The notes beneath the pieces were generated by a model. The model was not told where the DNA came from and did not search any database. It saw only the letters and a program-made list of their open reading frames with translations. The position numbers and the translations under genes were made by a program. This document shows positions 7,692-17,116 of a stretch of DNA of 64,000 nucleotides, in pieces. Every line of letters starts with the position of its first letter. Position 1 is the stretch's first letter. This stretch comes from Bacteroidota bacterium (GTDB taxonomy: Bacteria > Bacteroidota > Rhodothermia > Rhodothermales > Rubricoccaceae). The stretch spans positions 1 through 64,000 of the forward strand of contig JBCBNX010000016.1 in the NCBI GenBank assembly GCA_039821555.1, read 5' to 3'.

Positions 7692-9302
7692 ATGAACTGG
7701 ACCCAAGCCCGACTGCTGATCGCTGCGCAGGTGAAGCAAGACCTGCGGCACCCGAAGACGGGCACCGTGCGCGCCTCGCGCATGGCGATGACGGCGGTGT
7801 CGTACGGCTTCTCGGGCCTCGTGCTGGCGCTCTCGCTCGGCGCGGCGGTCCCGGCGACGCTCTGCTTCGTGGCGACGAGCTTTGGGATGGTGCTCGCCGC
7901 GTTCGGCATCGTGGGTAGCTACGACGAACTGATGGGCCGCCCGCGCGAGAATGCCTGGATGCTCACGCTCCCCGCCGCGCAGGCGACGCAGTACGTGGCC
8001 CGTCTGGGCGGCATCGGCGTGTTCCTGCTGCTCATCGCTGGGTCGATGGTGGTGCCGGTGGCGGGGCACGCGATGTGGACGCACGGCGTGGTCGTCGGGC
8101 TGGAGATCGCGGCGCTGATCGCGGGCGGGACGGTGTGGACGGCGCTCGCGATGCTGGGCGTGCTCTGGACGCTCACGCTGGTTCTGCCCTACCGCGTGCT
8201 CAAGCCGGTGCTCACGGCGGTCCGCGTGGCGCTCATCGGCGCGCTCGTGCTCGGCTACCAGTGGATCGGCAACCTCGACGTGGCGACGCGCTCGGGCGTG
8301 ACGCCCGTAGCTACGCCGTGGTGGCCCGCGCAGTGGTTCGCGGACGCGCTCAGCGGCACGATGACGCCCGGCCTCGCCGTGCTCCTCGCGACGGTCGGTA
8401 TCGGGGCGATCGCGTTCGGGTTCGTCTTCCCGCGGCGCTATTTCGCGCTGCTCCGGGCGATGCACGACGGCGAGCAGCGGATGCGCGAGCGCACGGTCAC
8501 GCAGCAGTCCGGCAGGATCGCGCGGCTCGTGGAGCGTCTCACGCTGCGGACGCCCGAGTCGCGCGCGGCGTATGGCTTCGCGCAGGCGGCCTTCGCCAAC
8601 GACCGCATCGTGCGCGGGCGCGTGTGGACGGCGGCGCTCCTCCCGCTCGGCTTCGCACTCTTCGGCTGGTGGCAGGGCGGCCTCGGTGACCTCTTCGTCT
8701 ACAGCGCCGAGGGCCGCTTCCTCGACCAGGCCGTGCAGATGCACCTCTCGGTGCTGATCGTGCTGCTCTTCTGCTGCCAGACGCTCGTGCAGTCGCTGCA
8801 GTTCTCCGACGACGCCGACGCCGCGTGGCTCTTCGACGCGCTGCCGGTCGGCTCGGCACGGACGCTCCAGATGGGCGCGCAGCAGGCGCTCGCCTACCAG
8901 GTGCTGCTCCCGCTCCACGGCGTGCTCGCGCTCGTGCTCGCGCTCGGCATGCCCGTCGGCCACGCACTCCTGCACGCGGGCTACTGGTACGCCGTCGCGC
9001 TGCTGATGACGCGCCTCCAGGTGTTCTTCTACCGCACGGCGCCGTTTTCGCGCCGCGCCGACCGCTTCAGCGCCGCCGAGCGCTTCGTGCCGCTCTTCCT
9101 CTCGATCCCTGGCGCGATCGTGTTCGTGCTCCTGCAGGCGTTCGCCTTCCGCGACGTGGTGCTGGCCGCGCAGGTGATCACGGTGATGCTGCTCGCCTCG
9201 GCGTGGCTCGTAGCGTTCGCGGGGTGGCTCGCCGAGCGCAAGCGCGCCGCCGCGCCCGTGCTCGCGACGCCCGAACCCGCGGTGGTACCGGAGCGGGTCT
9301 AG
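7692..9302 (+). CDS. Polytopic membrane protein, ABC-2-permease-like
   Basis: A 536-residue protein with roughly ten to twelve hydrophobic helices in two halves. They are separated by a charged segment near residues 255-300 (RRYFALLRAMHDGEQRMRER). The layout resembles exporter permeases of the ABC-2 group, but no ATPase gene is next to it, so that is only an inference. It follows mltG at 30 bp. The opposite strand is open over nearly the whole gene because of codon bias; that antisense frame is not coding. No specific substrate can be suggested. Confidence 0.7.
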   Translation: MNWTQARLLIAAQVKQDLRHPKTGTVRASRMAMTAVSYGFSGLVLALSLGAAVPATLCFVATSFGMVLAAFGIVGSYDELMGRPRENAWMLTLPAAQATQYVARLGGIGVFLLLIAGSMVVPVAGHAMWTHGVVVGLEIAALIAGGTVWTALAMLGVLWTLTLVLPYRVLKPVLTAVRVALIGALVLGYQWIGNLDVATRSGVTPVATPWWPAQWFADALSGTMTPGLAVLLATVGIGAIAFGFVFPRRYFALLRAMHDGEQRMRERTVTQQSGRIARLVERLTLRTPESRAAYGFAQAAFANDRIVRGRVWTAALLPLGFALFGWWQGGLGDLFVYSAEGRFLDQAVQMHLSVLIVLLFCCQTLVQSLQFSDDADAAWLFDALPVGSARTLQMGAQQALAYQVLLPLHGVLALVLALGMPVGHALLHAGYWYAVALLMTRLQVFFYRTAPFSRRADRFSAAERFVPLFLSIPGAIVFVLLQAFAFRDVVLAAQVITVMLLASAWLVAFAGWLAERKRAAAPVLATPEPAVVPERV

Positions 9303-9447
9303 GCCTATCATTCATCGGGGAAGCCAATACGGTTTCCAGGCACACGAGGCGAGGCTAAAACCTCCGTGATCTAGAAACAATTTGGAAGTGTCTATGAGTG
9401 CGCCGTACTAGTGGGGGAAACCATTCGTTCTCAAGTCCTCCACCACT

Positions 9448-12400
9448 ATGCCTAAGCGCCTTGCCCAGCTATTCTTAGCGCTCCTCTTTACCAGCACGTT
9501 TTCGCTCAACGCGGTGGCACAGCCCTCCGTCAGAACGGTTAACCTAGACACGAAGATAGCAACCGCCGCACCGGATGAGCTTTTCCGCGTGCTGATCGGC
9601 ATGGATAGCCAGCGGACGTTCAGCAGCAGTGAGGTTGCTTCGATGAGGCTGGCCGAGCGCCAGGTGTTTGTGGCGCAGGAGGTGATTGCTCACGCGGAGC
9701 AGAGCCAGCAGCACGTCCTGCGAGTACTCCGGCGTGCGGAGCGGCAGGGCCATGCAGACGACATTCGAAGCATTGCCATCGCCAACGTGATCTCGGCGCG
9801 CGTGACGCGAAGCGTTGTAGAAGAGATCGAGCTACTTCAGGGCATTCGACGGATCGACCATGATGGCCCACAGTCTGAAGCCTTGTCCTCTGACAATGCG
9901 GTGATTCCTCTTGACAGTCAGACGCTACTTGATGTCTCCAGGCTTCATGCTACTCCACTATGGCCTATTACAGGAAGTCTGCCAGAGTGGGGCGTAGCGA
10001 AAATCAATGCGCCACAGCTGTGGAATCGTGGTATCCGAGGGGACGGTACGCTCGTTGCAGTCATCGACTCGGGTTGCGATTTCGGACACCCTGACATCGC
10101 AAACCAGCTCTGGGACCCAGTTGACCAAAACGGAAATACGTTGTGGTTCGACGTCAACAACGACGGTACCCAGAACGTCGGTGAAACCCTTGTCCAGCCA
10201 GGCTGGAATACGGTCGAAGACAACAACAAGCCCTGCACGAATTGCGGCACAAATACCAATACGCACGGCCAGAACGTCGCTGGAATAATAGTCGGCAATG
10301 GTGCAGAGGGAAAAGCTACAGGTGTTGCCCCTGATGCCCGACTTCTCTGCATTCGGGGCATACCCGATGGCGGAGGTACCCAGGCAGACATGATGGAAGC
10401 TGTTGACTTCCTACTTCGAATGAAAGCGCAGTGGCTTTCTGACTTCGAGATGCCGGATGTCGTCAACATGTCAGCAGGCTCACTATTTGCCGGTATACCA
10501 GATTACGCTGGATGGCGCACGATATCAGACAGGCTTCTTTCAGAAGGCGTTCTGTTCGTCGCTGCAGGAGGCGACACAGGTACAGAGACAGGTGGGGACT
10601 GTAGTAGGTTAACAGACAGCTCTAATCCCATTCCCTACAATATCCAGGCTCCTGCGAACGTCCCTCCGCCTTGGCTTCACCCAAATCAGCCTACTCCTGC
10701 CGGGTCAGGTCCGCATGTCAGTGCAGTATTGGCTGTAGGAGCTGTCGATCAGTCAGATCAACGCTGGAGCTATTCTAGCAGAGGACCGTCTGCTTGGGAA
10801 GATATTCGGGCTACCCATTCATGCCAGGACGATATGCCCCCTGCTTTCCGAGACTTCCCTCAGGCCACGGCTCCGCTCCTCAAGCCAGATGTGGTTGGCC
10901 CCTCTGATCCTCTAGCTGGCTCCACACTACACACCACTGGTCTGTGTACATCCCCCACTGGTGCTCTGCAAGGATCGCTCTGCTCTGATCCTTACGAGAC
11001 CTTTGGCGGTACATCAGCCGCCACACCACACGTTGCGGGCGTTGTACTGCTGATGAACCAGGTGAAGCCGGACCTCTCTCCTGCAGAAGTGGCAGAGGCC
11101 ATTCAAATGAGTGCCATCCACCCGAACCACCTCCCCGGTCAGACTCAGGAGACACACCCCATCAAAGACAATTTCTACGGCGCGGGCCGCATCGACGCCT
11201 ACGCTGCCGTGAAGTACGTGCTCGAACACTTCGGCGGGACGCTGCCCCAGGACTTCACTATCCCGATAGGCGAAACGTGGGACATCCAACCTGGCGTTAC
11301 CGTCACCTTCGCACCTGGAGCGCGACTCCTTGTCCAAGGCACGCTCAACGCGGATGGGGCCACTTTCGCAGCCGCTGACCCCGCGCAGGGCTGGGGCGGC
11401 ATCCGCTTCCTACAGGGGAGTGCAGGGCTCTTCACCGATGTCGATGTCCGCGAGGTAAACAGCCCCGGGGTTAACCATCCAGGCGCGACCATCTATGTCC
11501 ACAACGCCGACCCAATCTTCGAGGGCTTGTTCATCGACGGAGGCTTTGGCGAGGGTGTTATCGTGAACGGTAGTCAAGCTGATGTCCACATTCGTGACAG
11601 CGCAAATCGGCTGTCGGAAATCAGAGACCTACCACATCGCAGCGTTGTCTCGGCGAACGGGGCTGATGTCTACCTGGATCGATTGGCCTCTGACAATACA
11701 GGAAGCGTTGGGATCTACGCCAAGGACGCCGATATTTTCATCCGCCTCTCTGAGATCAATGGGAGCGACCAGTGGGCGGCCCGTGCCTACGACCAAGGAC
11801 GTGTCCTCTTTGGCTTCGAGGACTCCAATGCACCTTCTGGACAAAACAACCTCTTGCAGGAGAGTGGCACCGGCACTCTGTTTGGTCTACTAGGCTCCAC
11901 GATCTATGCGGGGGGAGCTGGGTCGATCTTTAGCAATAGCTTTCGCAACAACTGGTTTCGGCGCAACGGACCTAGCCCTAACGAGAAGCACATCCGCGCC
12001 GATGGCTCCGACATCGTGGCCGAGTGCAACTACTGGGATCGCACGCTCGGCCCCGATCCTGCTCATATCCAAATTTCCAACGGCGGCGTCTTCGATCCAG
12101 ACCCGTTCCTGTCGAGTCCGCCTGGTCCCTCCGTCTCCTGCTCCTCGATTGGCATTACCAGCGAGGACGACCCTACCAGCTACATGAGGACTGGAAACAC
12201 CACCGCAGCAGCGCGGAGCGGGAAGAGTGTTCCAGGACTGGAGGAATTCCCACGACTGGATGTAGGGGGGCCACCGAAGGGCATGGCACCGGAGCGCTGG
12301 TTTGCCATCGTCCAGGGGGCCGAGAACCCAGACAGAGGTGTGGGCATCAGTCATGCGATCAATGCCATCCAGCGTGCCCGTACCCCAGATGAAGAACGGC

Positions 12401-13116
12401 GAGCGTTTGAGGTGGCTACTCAACTCGGTCGAAACACGCCTCATCCAGGCCTAGAGGGCTTCCTCGTTGAACAGAGCCGCATATCGAAGCATCGTCCGCT
12501 TGCGCTCAGTGCCCTCGCCTCGATCTACTACGGCATAGGTCGGGCAGACGAGGCGCAAGAAGCAGCACTAGCGCTCACAACGGAGTTTGCAGGCACAGAT
12601 CACGCGCGGCGGGGCTGGACTTCGCGCTTCGCGCTCGCGGTAGACGCTGGCGACGTAGAGTCGGCAAGAGCGGCTGTCCAAACGCTCGAAGCTAGATGGC
12701 CGGAAGGAGACGGGTTCGCGGACCTGCGGTACATGCTCCAGGTTGCCGAAACGTCCCAGCTAAGCGAGACGGATCGCCCTGTGGGGTCTCCTCGCACAGC
12801 GCAGCCACGACCGAAGGTCGCCTCTGAGACAGCACTGCCTATGATGACCGAGCTCCAGGCACCTTATCCAAACCCAACGACGGGGCGCTTCACGGTACCG
12901 CTAGCGCTGGCTGAAGAGGCTGAGGTAACGCTCACGCTCGTCAACACGCTGGGTCAGCGAGTGCGTTCACACACCCCTCAGCAGGAAGCGGCGGGGGTGC
13001 ATGCCTACGACGTGGACACGGTAGCGCTGGCGGCGGGCGTGTATGTGGTGCAAGTGTCAGTGACGGGAGCGAGGGGAACTCAGCAGTTCCACCGCACGCT
13101 TACCGTGGTGCGCTAG
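9448..13116 (+). CDS. Secreted subtilisin-like (S8) protease with beta-helix and T9SS tail
   Basis: A 1222-residue exported protease. It has a signal peptide (1-24), a propeptide-like region, and an S8 catalytic domain with Asp207 (VIDSGCDFGHPD), His273 (THGQNVAGI) and Ser523 (GGTSAATPHVAG). A stretch from about 605 to 860 has right-handed beta-helix character (VTFAPGARLLVQGTLNADG). A helical, TPR-like segment follows near 960-1090. The C-terminal 80 residues are a type A sorting domain (PYPNPTTGRF, later AAGVYVVQV) that directs it through T9SS. The 5' two-thirds are visibly less GC-rich than the neighbours, which hints at transfer or relaxed codon use. A second T9SS cargo begins 20 bp later. 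Confidence 0.9.
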   Translation: MPKRLAQLFLALLFTSTFSLNAVAQPSVRTVNLDTKIATAAPDELFRVLIGMDSQRTFSSSEVASMRLAERQVFVAQEVIAHAEQSQQHVLRVLRRAERQGHADDIRSIAIANVISARVTRSVVEEIELLQGIRRIDHDGPQSEALSSDNAVIPLDSQTLLDVSRLHATPLWPITGSLPEWGVAKINAPQLWNRGIRGDGTLVAVIDSGCDFGHPDIANQLWDPVDQNGNTLWFDVNNDGTQNVGETLVQPGWNTVEDNNKPCTNCGTNTNTHGQNVAGIIVGNGAEGKATGVAPDARLLCIRGIPDGGGTQADMMEAVDFLLRMKAQWLSDFEMPDVVNMSAGSLFAGIPDYAGWRTISDRLLSEGVLFVAAGGDTGTETGGDCSRLTDSSNPIPYNIQAPANVPPPWLHPNQPTPAGSGPHVSAVLAVGAVDQSDQRWSYSSRGPSAWEDIRATHSCQDDMPPAFRDFPQATAPLLKPDVVGPSDPLAGSTLHTTGLCTSPTGALQGSLCSDPYETFGGTSAATPHVAGVVLLMNQVKPDLSPAEVAEAIQMSAIHPNHLPGQTQETHPIKDNFYGAGRIDAYAAVKYVLEHFGGTLPQDFTIPIGETWDIQPGVTVTFAPGARLLVQGTLNADGATFAAADPAQGWGGIRFLQGSAGLFTDVDVREVNSPGVNHPGATIYVHNADPIFEGLFIDGGFGEGVIVNGSQADVHIRDSANRLSEIRDLPHRSVVSANGADVYLDRLASDNTGSVGIYAKDADIFIRLSEINGSDQWAARAYDQGRVLFGFEDSNAPSGQNNLLQESGTGTLFGLLGSTIYAGGAGSIFSNSFRNNWFRRNGPSPNEKHIRADGSDIVAECNYWDRTLGPDPAHIQISNGGVFDPDPFLSSPPGPSVSCSSIGITSEDDPTSYMRTGNTTAAARSGKSVPGLEEFPRLDVGGPPKGMAPERWFAIVQGAENPDRGVGISHAINAIQRARTPDEERRAFEVATQLGRNTPHPGLEGFLVEQSRISKHRPLALSALASIYYGIGRADEAQEAALALTTEFAGTDHARRGWTSRFALAVDAGDVESARAAVQTLEARWPEGDGFADLRYMLQVAETSQLSETDRPVGSPRTAQPRPKVASETALPMMTELQAPYPNPTTGRFTVPLALAEEAEVTLTLVNTLGQRVRSHTPQQEAAGVHAYDVDTVALAAGVYVVQVSVTGARGTQQFHRTLTVVR

Positions 13117-13136
13117 TCACCAACCCCTGACGGCTT

Positions 13137-14534
13137 ATGTCTGCACCGTACAGTCTGGACGCTCAATATCGCGTCTGTTTAGCTCGATACCTGGCTAAGC
13201 TATGGCTTGCATTCATGAGTCCCGTACTCATGAGTTTGCCTGTACACGCGCAGCAGACTTATGGTGGTGACATCCTCTGGGAGGTCCTTGAAGACTCACT
13301 CCGGACGCGGGACCTCGCGGTCTCTGGCGACTCCACCATCTATCTCGTTGGAGGGGACGGCCTTCACGTTTGGCGGCGCTCCGATCCAGGCACCTTCCAC
13401 GTCGTCAAGGACGGGAGCACTCCTTACGATGTCATTCTCATGGCATCCAACGGGCGCTTCTTCTTTTCGGACCGCGACCTCCGTATGTCCACCGACTACG
13501 GCCAATCTACTCCTGTCGTCGTTGACCGAGGCGAGGCCATCATCCAGACCCGCTCCGGGGCTCTCGTCGCTGCCACCGACAACCTCGGCGTTGAGCGCTC
13601 CACCGACGGCGGCGACTCCTGGACGGTCATCGGACGCACCGACCCCGTCTTCCAGAGCGTCTTCGGGCGCTTCTTTGCCCAGAGCCCGCCCACACCCGAA
13701 CTCCCCCACGGACGCCTCGTCGTCGTCGGCCTCGGCGGCGCGGCCGTCTCCGAAGACGACGGCCTCTCGTGGGCTGCGACCAACCTCGTGGCGTTCTTCG
13801 GCTACGACGCCGAGCACGTCGTCTACTCAGACGCGCGCGGCGCGTTCTTCACCCTCATGAACGGCCCTGTGGACGACGACGGGCCGACCAACGGCGTGGT
13901 GCGCACCAGTACCGACGGGCGGATGTGGGAGACAGTAGGGCGCTTGCCTGCCGCGGGGCGGCAACTCGTGGGTCGGCTGGCAGCAGGCGCCGATGGGAGC
14001 CTGTGGGGCGTGCTCTCGAGCGCGGAGGACTTCACGGAGAGCGGAGGCGTCTACCGCTCGCTAGACGGAGGCGTGACGTGGGAGGAAGTGAGCCGCTTTC
14101 TCGGCGAGGAGATCGTGGGCGCACCGCTACAGGTGGAGGACATCGTGATCGACTGGGAGGGTCGCGTGTGGGTAGGGTGCAGCCAGGGGCAGCCGGGGCG
14201 TCGCACGAACGGAGCGGTGATGCGGACGGTGGAAGCGATCACGGCATCGGTGGAGGAGCCGGGAAAGCCAAGTGAGGCGGTGCTCGGCGCGCCGTACCCG
14301 AACCCCACGACGGGCGCGATGACCGTGCCGCTCGTGCTCGCTGCGCCTGCGGAGGTACGCGTGGCGGTGGTGGACTTGCTCGGCCGCGAGGTGGCCGTGC
14401 TGGCCGAGGGCACCCGCACGGCGGGCACGTACGCGCTCACGTTCGAAACAGCGGGGCTACCTGCGGGCGTCTATGTGGTGCGCGCTGCGGTCGGCGGCGT
14501 GACCGAGACGCAGCGGGTGACCGTAGCGCGGTGA
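13137..14534 (+). CDS. Secreted BNR/propeller-like protein with T9SS sorting domain
   Basis: 465 residues. A long N-terminal region with a hydrophobic segment (LWLAFMSPVLMSLPVHAQ) acts as signal peptide. Repeats of the type STDGGDSWTVIGR, SEDDGLSWAAT and SLDGGVTWEEV are Asp-box/BNR or photosynthesis-stability-factor-like propeller blades. Residues about 385-465 are a type A sorting domain (YPNPTTGAMTV, AGTYALTF, AGVYVVRAAV). It follows the S8 protease at 20 bp, suggesting joint expression. No sialidase active-site arginine set is obvious, so I call it a binding or structural propeller, not an enzyme. Confidence 0.85.
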   Translation: MSAPYSLDAQYRVCLARYLAKLWLAFMSPVLMSLPVHAQQTYGGDILWEVLEDSLRTRDLAVSGDSTIYLVGGDGLHVWRRSDPGTFHVVKDGSTPYDVILMASNGRFFFSDRDLRMSTDYGQSTPVVVDRGEAIIQTRSGALVAATDNLGVERSTDGGDSWTVIGRTDPVFQSVFGRFFAQSPPTPELPHGRLVVVGLGGAAVSEDDGLSWAATNLVAFFGYDAEHVVYSDARGAFFTLMNGPVDDDGPTNGVVRTSTDGRMWETVGRLPAAGRQLVGRLAAGADGSLWGVLSSAEDFTESGGVYRSLDGGVTWEEVSRFLGEEIVGAPLQVEDIVIDWEGRVWVGCSQGQPGRRTNGAVMRTVEAITASVEEPGKPSEAVLGAPYPNPTTGAMTVPLVLAAPAEVRVAVVDLLGREVAVLAEGTRTAGTYALTFETAGLPAGVYVVRAAVGGVTETQRVTVAR

Positions 14535-14599
14535 CCCGCCGAGGGCGTTGAGTGGCGGATTCGTAAGGCACGCTGTGGTGGCGGCCTCCTACCTTGGCC

Positions 14600-14627
14600 G
14601 TACGACCCTCGACCCGCTCCCCTGCTG
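14600..14627 (+). repeat. Heptanucleotide units in the leader of the hydrolase-OsmC gene
   Basis: Two seven-base units ending in CGAC (GTACGAC and CCTCGAC) are followed by two looser ones that run to within two bases of the ATG at 14630. The motif is the same NNNCGAC type seen before mrdA, ccoQ and lon. Confidence 0.5.
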
Positions 14628-14629
14628 CC

Positions 14630-15850
14630 ATGCCCCGCTCCGAGACGTTCACCTTCCCCAACGCCGACGGCCACGCGCTCGCCGCGCGCCTCGTGCTCCC
14701 GGACGCCGCGCCGACGGCCTACGCGCTCTTCGCGCACTGCTTCACCTGCTCGAAGGACCTCCGCGCCGTCCGCCGCATCGGCAACGCGCTCACCGACGAG
14801 GGCATCGCCGTGCTGTCGTTCGACTTCACCGGACTCGGGATGAGCGAGGGCGAGTTCGCCGACACCACGTTCTCGCACAACGTCGCGGACCTCGTGGCAG
14901 CGGCAGCGCACCTCGCCGCGCAACACGACGGGCCGAAGCTGCTCATTGGGCACTCGCTCGGCGGGGCCGCCGTGCTGGCCGCCGCCGCGCAGATCCCGAG
15001 CGCGGACGCCGTCGTGACGATTGGCGCGCCGTGCGAGCCGGAGCACGTGCTGCACCTCATCATGGACGAGGCCGACACCATCGAGGCCGAGGGCGAGGCG
15101 ACCGTCGCCATCGGGGGCCGCCCGTTCCGCATCAAGCGCGACTTCGTCGACGACCTCCGCACGCCCCGTATGATGAAGGACGCCATTCGCGACCTCCGCA
15201 AGGCGCTCCTCGTCCTGCACGCTCCCAACGATCGTACCGTCGGCATCGACAACGCGCGGTCCATCTTCGAGGCGGCCAAGCACCCGAAGAGCTTCGTCTC
15301 GCTGGACGACGCCGACCACCTGCTCTCGGACCCGCGCGACGCCGAGTACGCCGCCCGCGTCGTGGCCGGCTGGGCCGCGCGCTACGTCCCGACCCGTCAC
15401 TCGCACGGCGAGCACGACGACGTGCTCCGCAAGGTCGGCCCGTACGACGCCTCCGGCTCCGTCTCCGAGATCGCAAAGACGCCCTACCGCGTCGAGGTGA
15501 CCACGCGCGGCTTCGCGCTCCTCGCCGACGAGCCCGCGAAGGTGGGCGGCGGCGAACTCGGCCCCACGCCGTTCGACTACCTCACGAGCGCGCTCGGCAC
15601 GTGCACGGCGATGACGCTGCGGATGTACGCCGACCACAAGGGCTGGCCGCTGGAGCGCGTCCGCGTGCACGTCGCCCATGAGAACACTGGCACACGCCAG
15701 GCGCCGAAGAACCTGATGCACCTCACCATCGAGATCGAGGGCGACCTCGACGACGAGCAGCGCGTACGCCTCATGGAGATCGCCGACCGCTGCCCCGTCC
15801 ACCGCGCCCTCGAGGCGCCGTTCACCTTCGAGAAGACACTCGCGGAATAG
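14630..15850 (+). CDS. Alpha/beta hydrolase fused to an OsmC-like redox domain
   Basis: A 406-residue two-domain protein. Residues 1-255 are an alpha/beta hydrolase: the nucleophile elbow GHSLGG, preceded by FDFTGLGMSEGEF and followed by VLHAPNDRTV (acid) and DDADHLL (histidine). Residues about 285-400 are an OsmC/Ohr-like domain with GGGELGPTPFDYLTSALGTCTAMTL, whose cysteine sits at the usual second reactive position. This fusion is known in several phyla and is annotated as a bifunctional hydrolase/OsmC protein. The OsmC half would detoxify hydroperoxides; the ester or amide substrate of the other half is unknown. Confidence 0.9.
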   Translation: MPRSETFTFPNADGHALAARLVLPDAAPTAYALFAHCFTCSKDLRAVRRIGNALTDEGIAVLSFDFTGLGMSEGEFADTTFSHNVADLVAAAAHLAAQHDGPKLLIGHSLGGAAVLAAAAQIPSADAVVTIGAPCEPEHVLHLIMDEADTIEAEGEATVAIGGRPFRIKRDFVDDLRTPRMMKDAIRDLRKALLVLHAPNDRTVGIDNARSIFEAAKHPKSFVSLDDADHLLSDPRDAEYAARVVAGWAARYVPTRHSHGEHDDVLRKVGPYDASGSVSEIAKTPYRVEVTTRGFALLADEPAKVGGGELGPTPFDYLTSALGTCTAMTLRMYADHKGWPLERVRVHVAHENTGTRQAPKNLMHLTIEIEGDLDDEQRVRLMEIADRCPVHRALEAPFTFEKTLAE

Positions 15851-15870
15851 CGATATCCTGGAGCACTGTG

Positions 15871-15905
15871 GTCGTCAGAGATCCTGAGTCAAGCTCAGGA
15901 TGACA
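15871..15905 (-). repeat. Dispersed intergenic palindrome (GTCATCCTGA family), copy 2
   Basis: A perfect eight-base hairpin (ATCCTGAG, loop TCAAG, CTCAGGAT) flanked by GAG and GAC. Read on the minus strand it aligns with the first arm of copy 1 at 5973. The differences fall in two base pairs that changed on both sides of the stem. Confidence 0.75.
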
Positions 15906-15944
15906 CCCGTGTGGCTCCGTCGCCGCACCTCTTCGACCTTCGAC

Positions 15945-15982
15945 AAAAAAACGGGCACCCGAGCGTGATGCTGGGGTGCCCG
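15945..15982 (-). terminator. Rho-independent terminator of the phasin-like gene
   Basis: On the minus strand a nine-base stem (CGGGCACCC pairing with GGGTGCCCG) with a 13-base loop is followed by seven T residues. It lies 30 bp beyond the stop codon of the gene at 16013-16879. Confidence 0.9.
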
Positions 15983-16012
15983 CTGTGGGAGTAGGTCAGC
16001 CGGAGCGCGAGG

Positions 16013-16879
16013 TCACTCGACCTCGTAGGTGTTGCGCTCCTGCTCCGAGCCGTCGGCTTTCAGGATGACGAGCATGCTCGGCGCGTGCGTCCGGGCGATC
16101 TCGCGGGCCTCCTTCACGGCCGCGGCCTTGGTGCCGTGAACGCTCGTGGCGCGCTCGTTGCCCTCCTTCATCACGGCCCAGCCGTCGGCGTGCTTCTCGA
16201 CGGCGTAGACGCTGGCCACCACTTCCTTGGCGGTCTTCTTCGGCGCGGCCTTGTTGGCCGTGGCTTTCTTCGCGGCGCTCTTCTTGGCCGCCTTCTTGTT
16301 AGCCGCCTTCTTGACGGTTTCGGCGGAGCCTTTCACCGCGTCCGAGACGGCTTCAGCCGCCTTCTTCGCCTTCGTGGATACCTTCGTGCGGTCGTCCTTG
16401 GCGATGCGTTCGAGCTTCTCGGTCAGCATCTCGATCTGCGAGGTCAGCGCGGCGAGGTCCTGCTTGTTCGGGACGCCCATGCGCTCCAGCACCGGCTCGA
16501 CGGCGCTCTCGATGCGCTCTTCGAGGTCGTCGATGATCCTAGCTGTGGCGGCCGTCATCTCCTTGACGGTTTCCTTGGCCGCGTCGGTCGCGTCGTCGGC
16601 CTGCTTCTTAGCGGAGCTGGCAGCGGCCTGGAGCTGTTTCTGGCCGGTGCGCTCCCACTCTTCGCCGCGCTGCACGAGCGTGTTGAAGAGCTTCGCGCCC
16701 TCCTCCTCCACCGCGGACAGCGCGCCGAGGCCCGCCATCCAGATGTCGCGCGCCTGGTCGGCGAGGTTGTTCGGGATCGTGAACAGCGACGACGACGACT
16801 TCGGAGCTGCCTTCGGGGCGCTGCCCGACTTCTTCGACTTCTTCTTCGAGATGACGACTTTCTTTTTCTTCTTAGCCAT
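16013..16879 (-). CDS. Phasin-family protein with C-terminal DUF2188 domain
   Basis: 288 residues, very rich in lysine and alanine. After a basic head (MAKKKKKVVISKKK) residues about 32-160 are amphipathic helices of phasin type (LADQARDIWMAGLGALSAVEEEG, in segments), which in other bacteria coat polyhydroxyalkanoate granules. A PAKK-like alanine/lysine stretch (about 165-215) could bind nucleic acid. The C-terminal 60 residues (YAVEKHADGWAVMKEGN, then GTKAAAVKEAREIA) match the small DUF2188 domain. No PHA synthase is in the window, so a role in granules is inferred. It is monocistronic, with its own terminator. Confidence 0.8.
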   Translation of the reverse strand: MAKKKKKVVISKKKSKKSGSAPKAAPKSSSSLFTIPNNLADQARDIWMAGLGALSAVEEEGAKLFNTLVQRGEEWERTGQKQLQAAASSAKKQADDATDAAKETVKEMTAATARIIDDLEERIESAVEPVLERMGVPNKQDLAALTSQIEMLTEKLERIAKDDRTKVSTKAKKAAEAVSDAVKGSAETVKKAANKKAAKKSAAKKATANKAAPKKTAKEVVASVYAVEKHADGWAVMKEGNERATSVHGTKAAAVKEAREIARTHAPSMLVILKADGSEQERNTYEVE

Positions 16880-17077
16880 GGTCGGGATGAGTCTGGTTTG
16901 AGGGAGGCTAGCGCGCTCAGAGGTCGAGCCCGCGTACAGGTCCTATTGGGTAAGCGCCGGAAAGTTCAGAGGTAAACAGCGTTAATGACGCAATGCGGCA
17001 TTCTCCTTTGTTCCTTCGCGACGCGTGCACAGCGCCTTCGTCAGCGAGGCGATCTAGGTTGCAGGGCCGTCCGGACC

Positions 17078-17110
17078 GCCCCAGCGCATCAGCGCTGAGC
17101 TCGCTGGGGC
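17078..17110 (-). terminator. Hairpin after the SCP2-like gene, possible terminator
   Basis: GCCCCAGCG pairs with CGCTGGGGC across a 15-base loop, starting seven bases past the stop codon on the minus strand. There is no T run, so termination at this site is uncertain. Confidence 0.5.
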
Positions 17111-17116
17111 ACCGCG

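Noticed and set aside
6489..9311. Very long open frame (about 940 codons) on the minus strand opposite mltG and the membrane protein
   Set aside because: Its translation is rich in Arg, His and Glu without domains. It mirrors the GC-rich third codon positions of two well-supported plus-strand genes.
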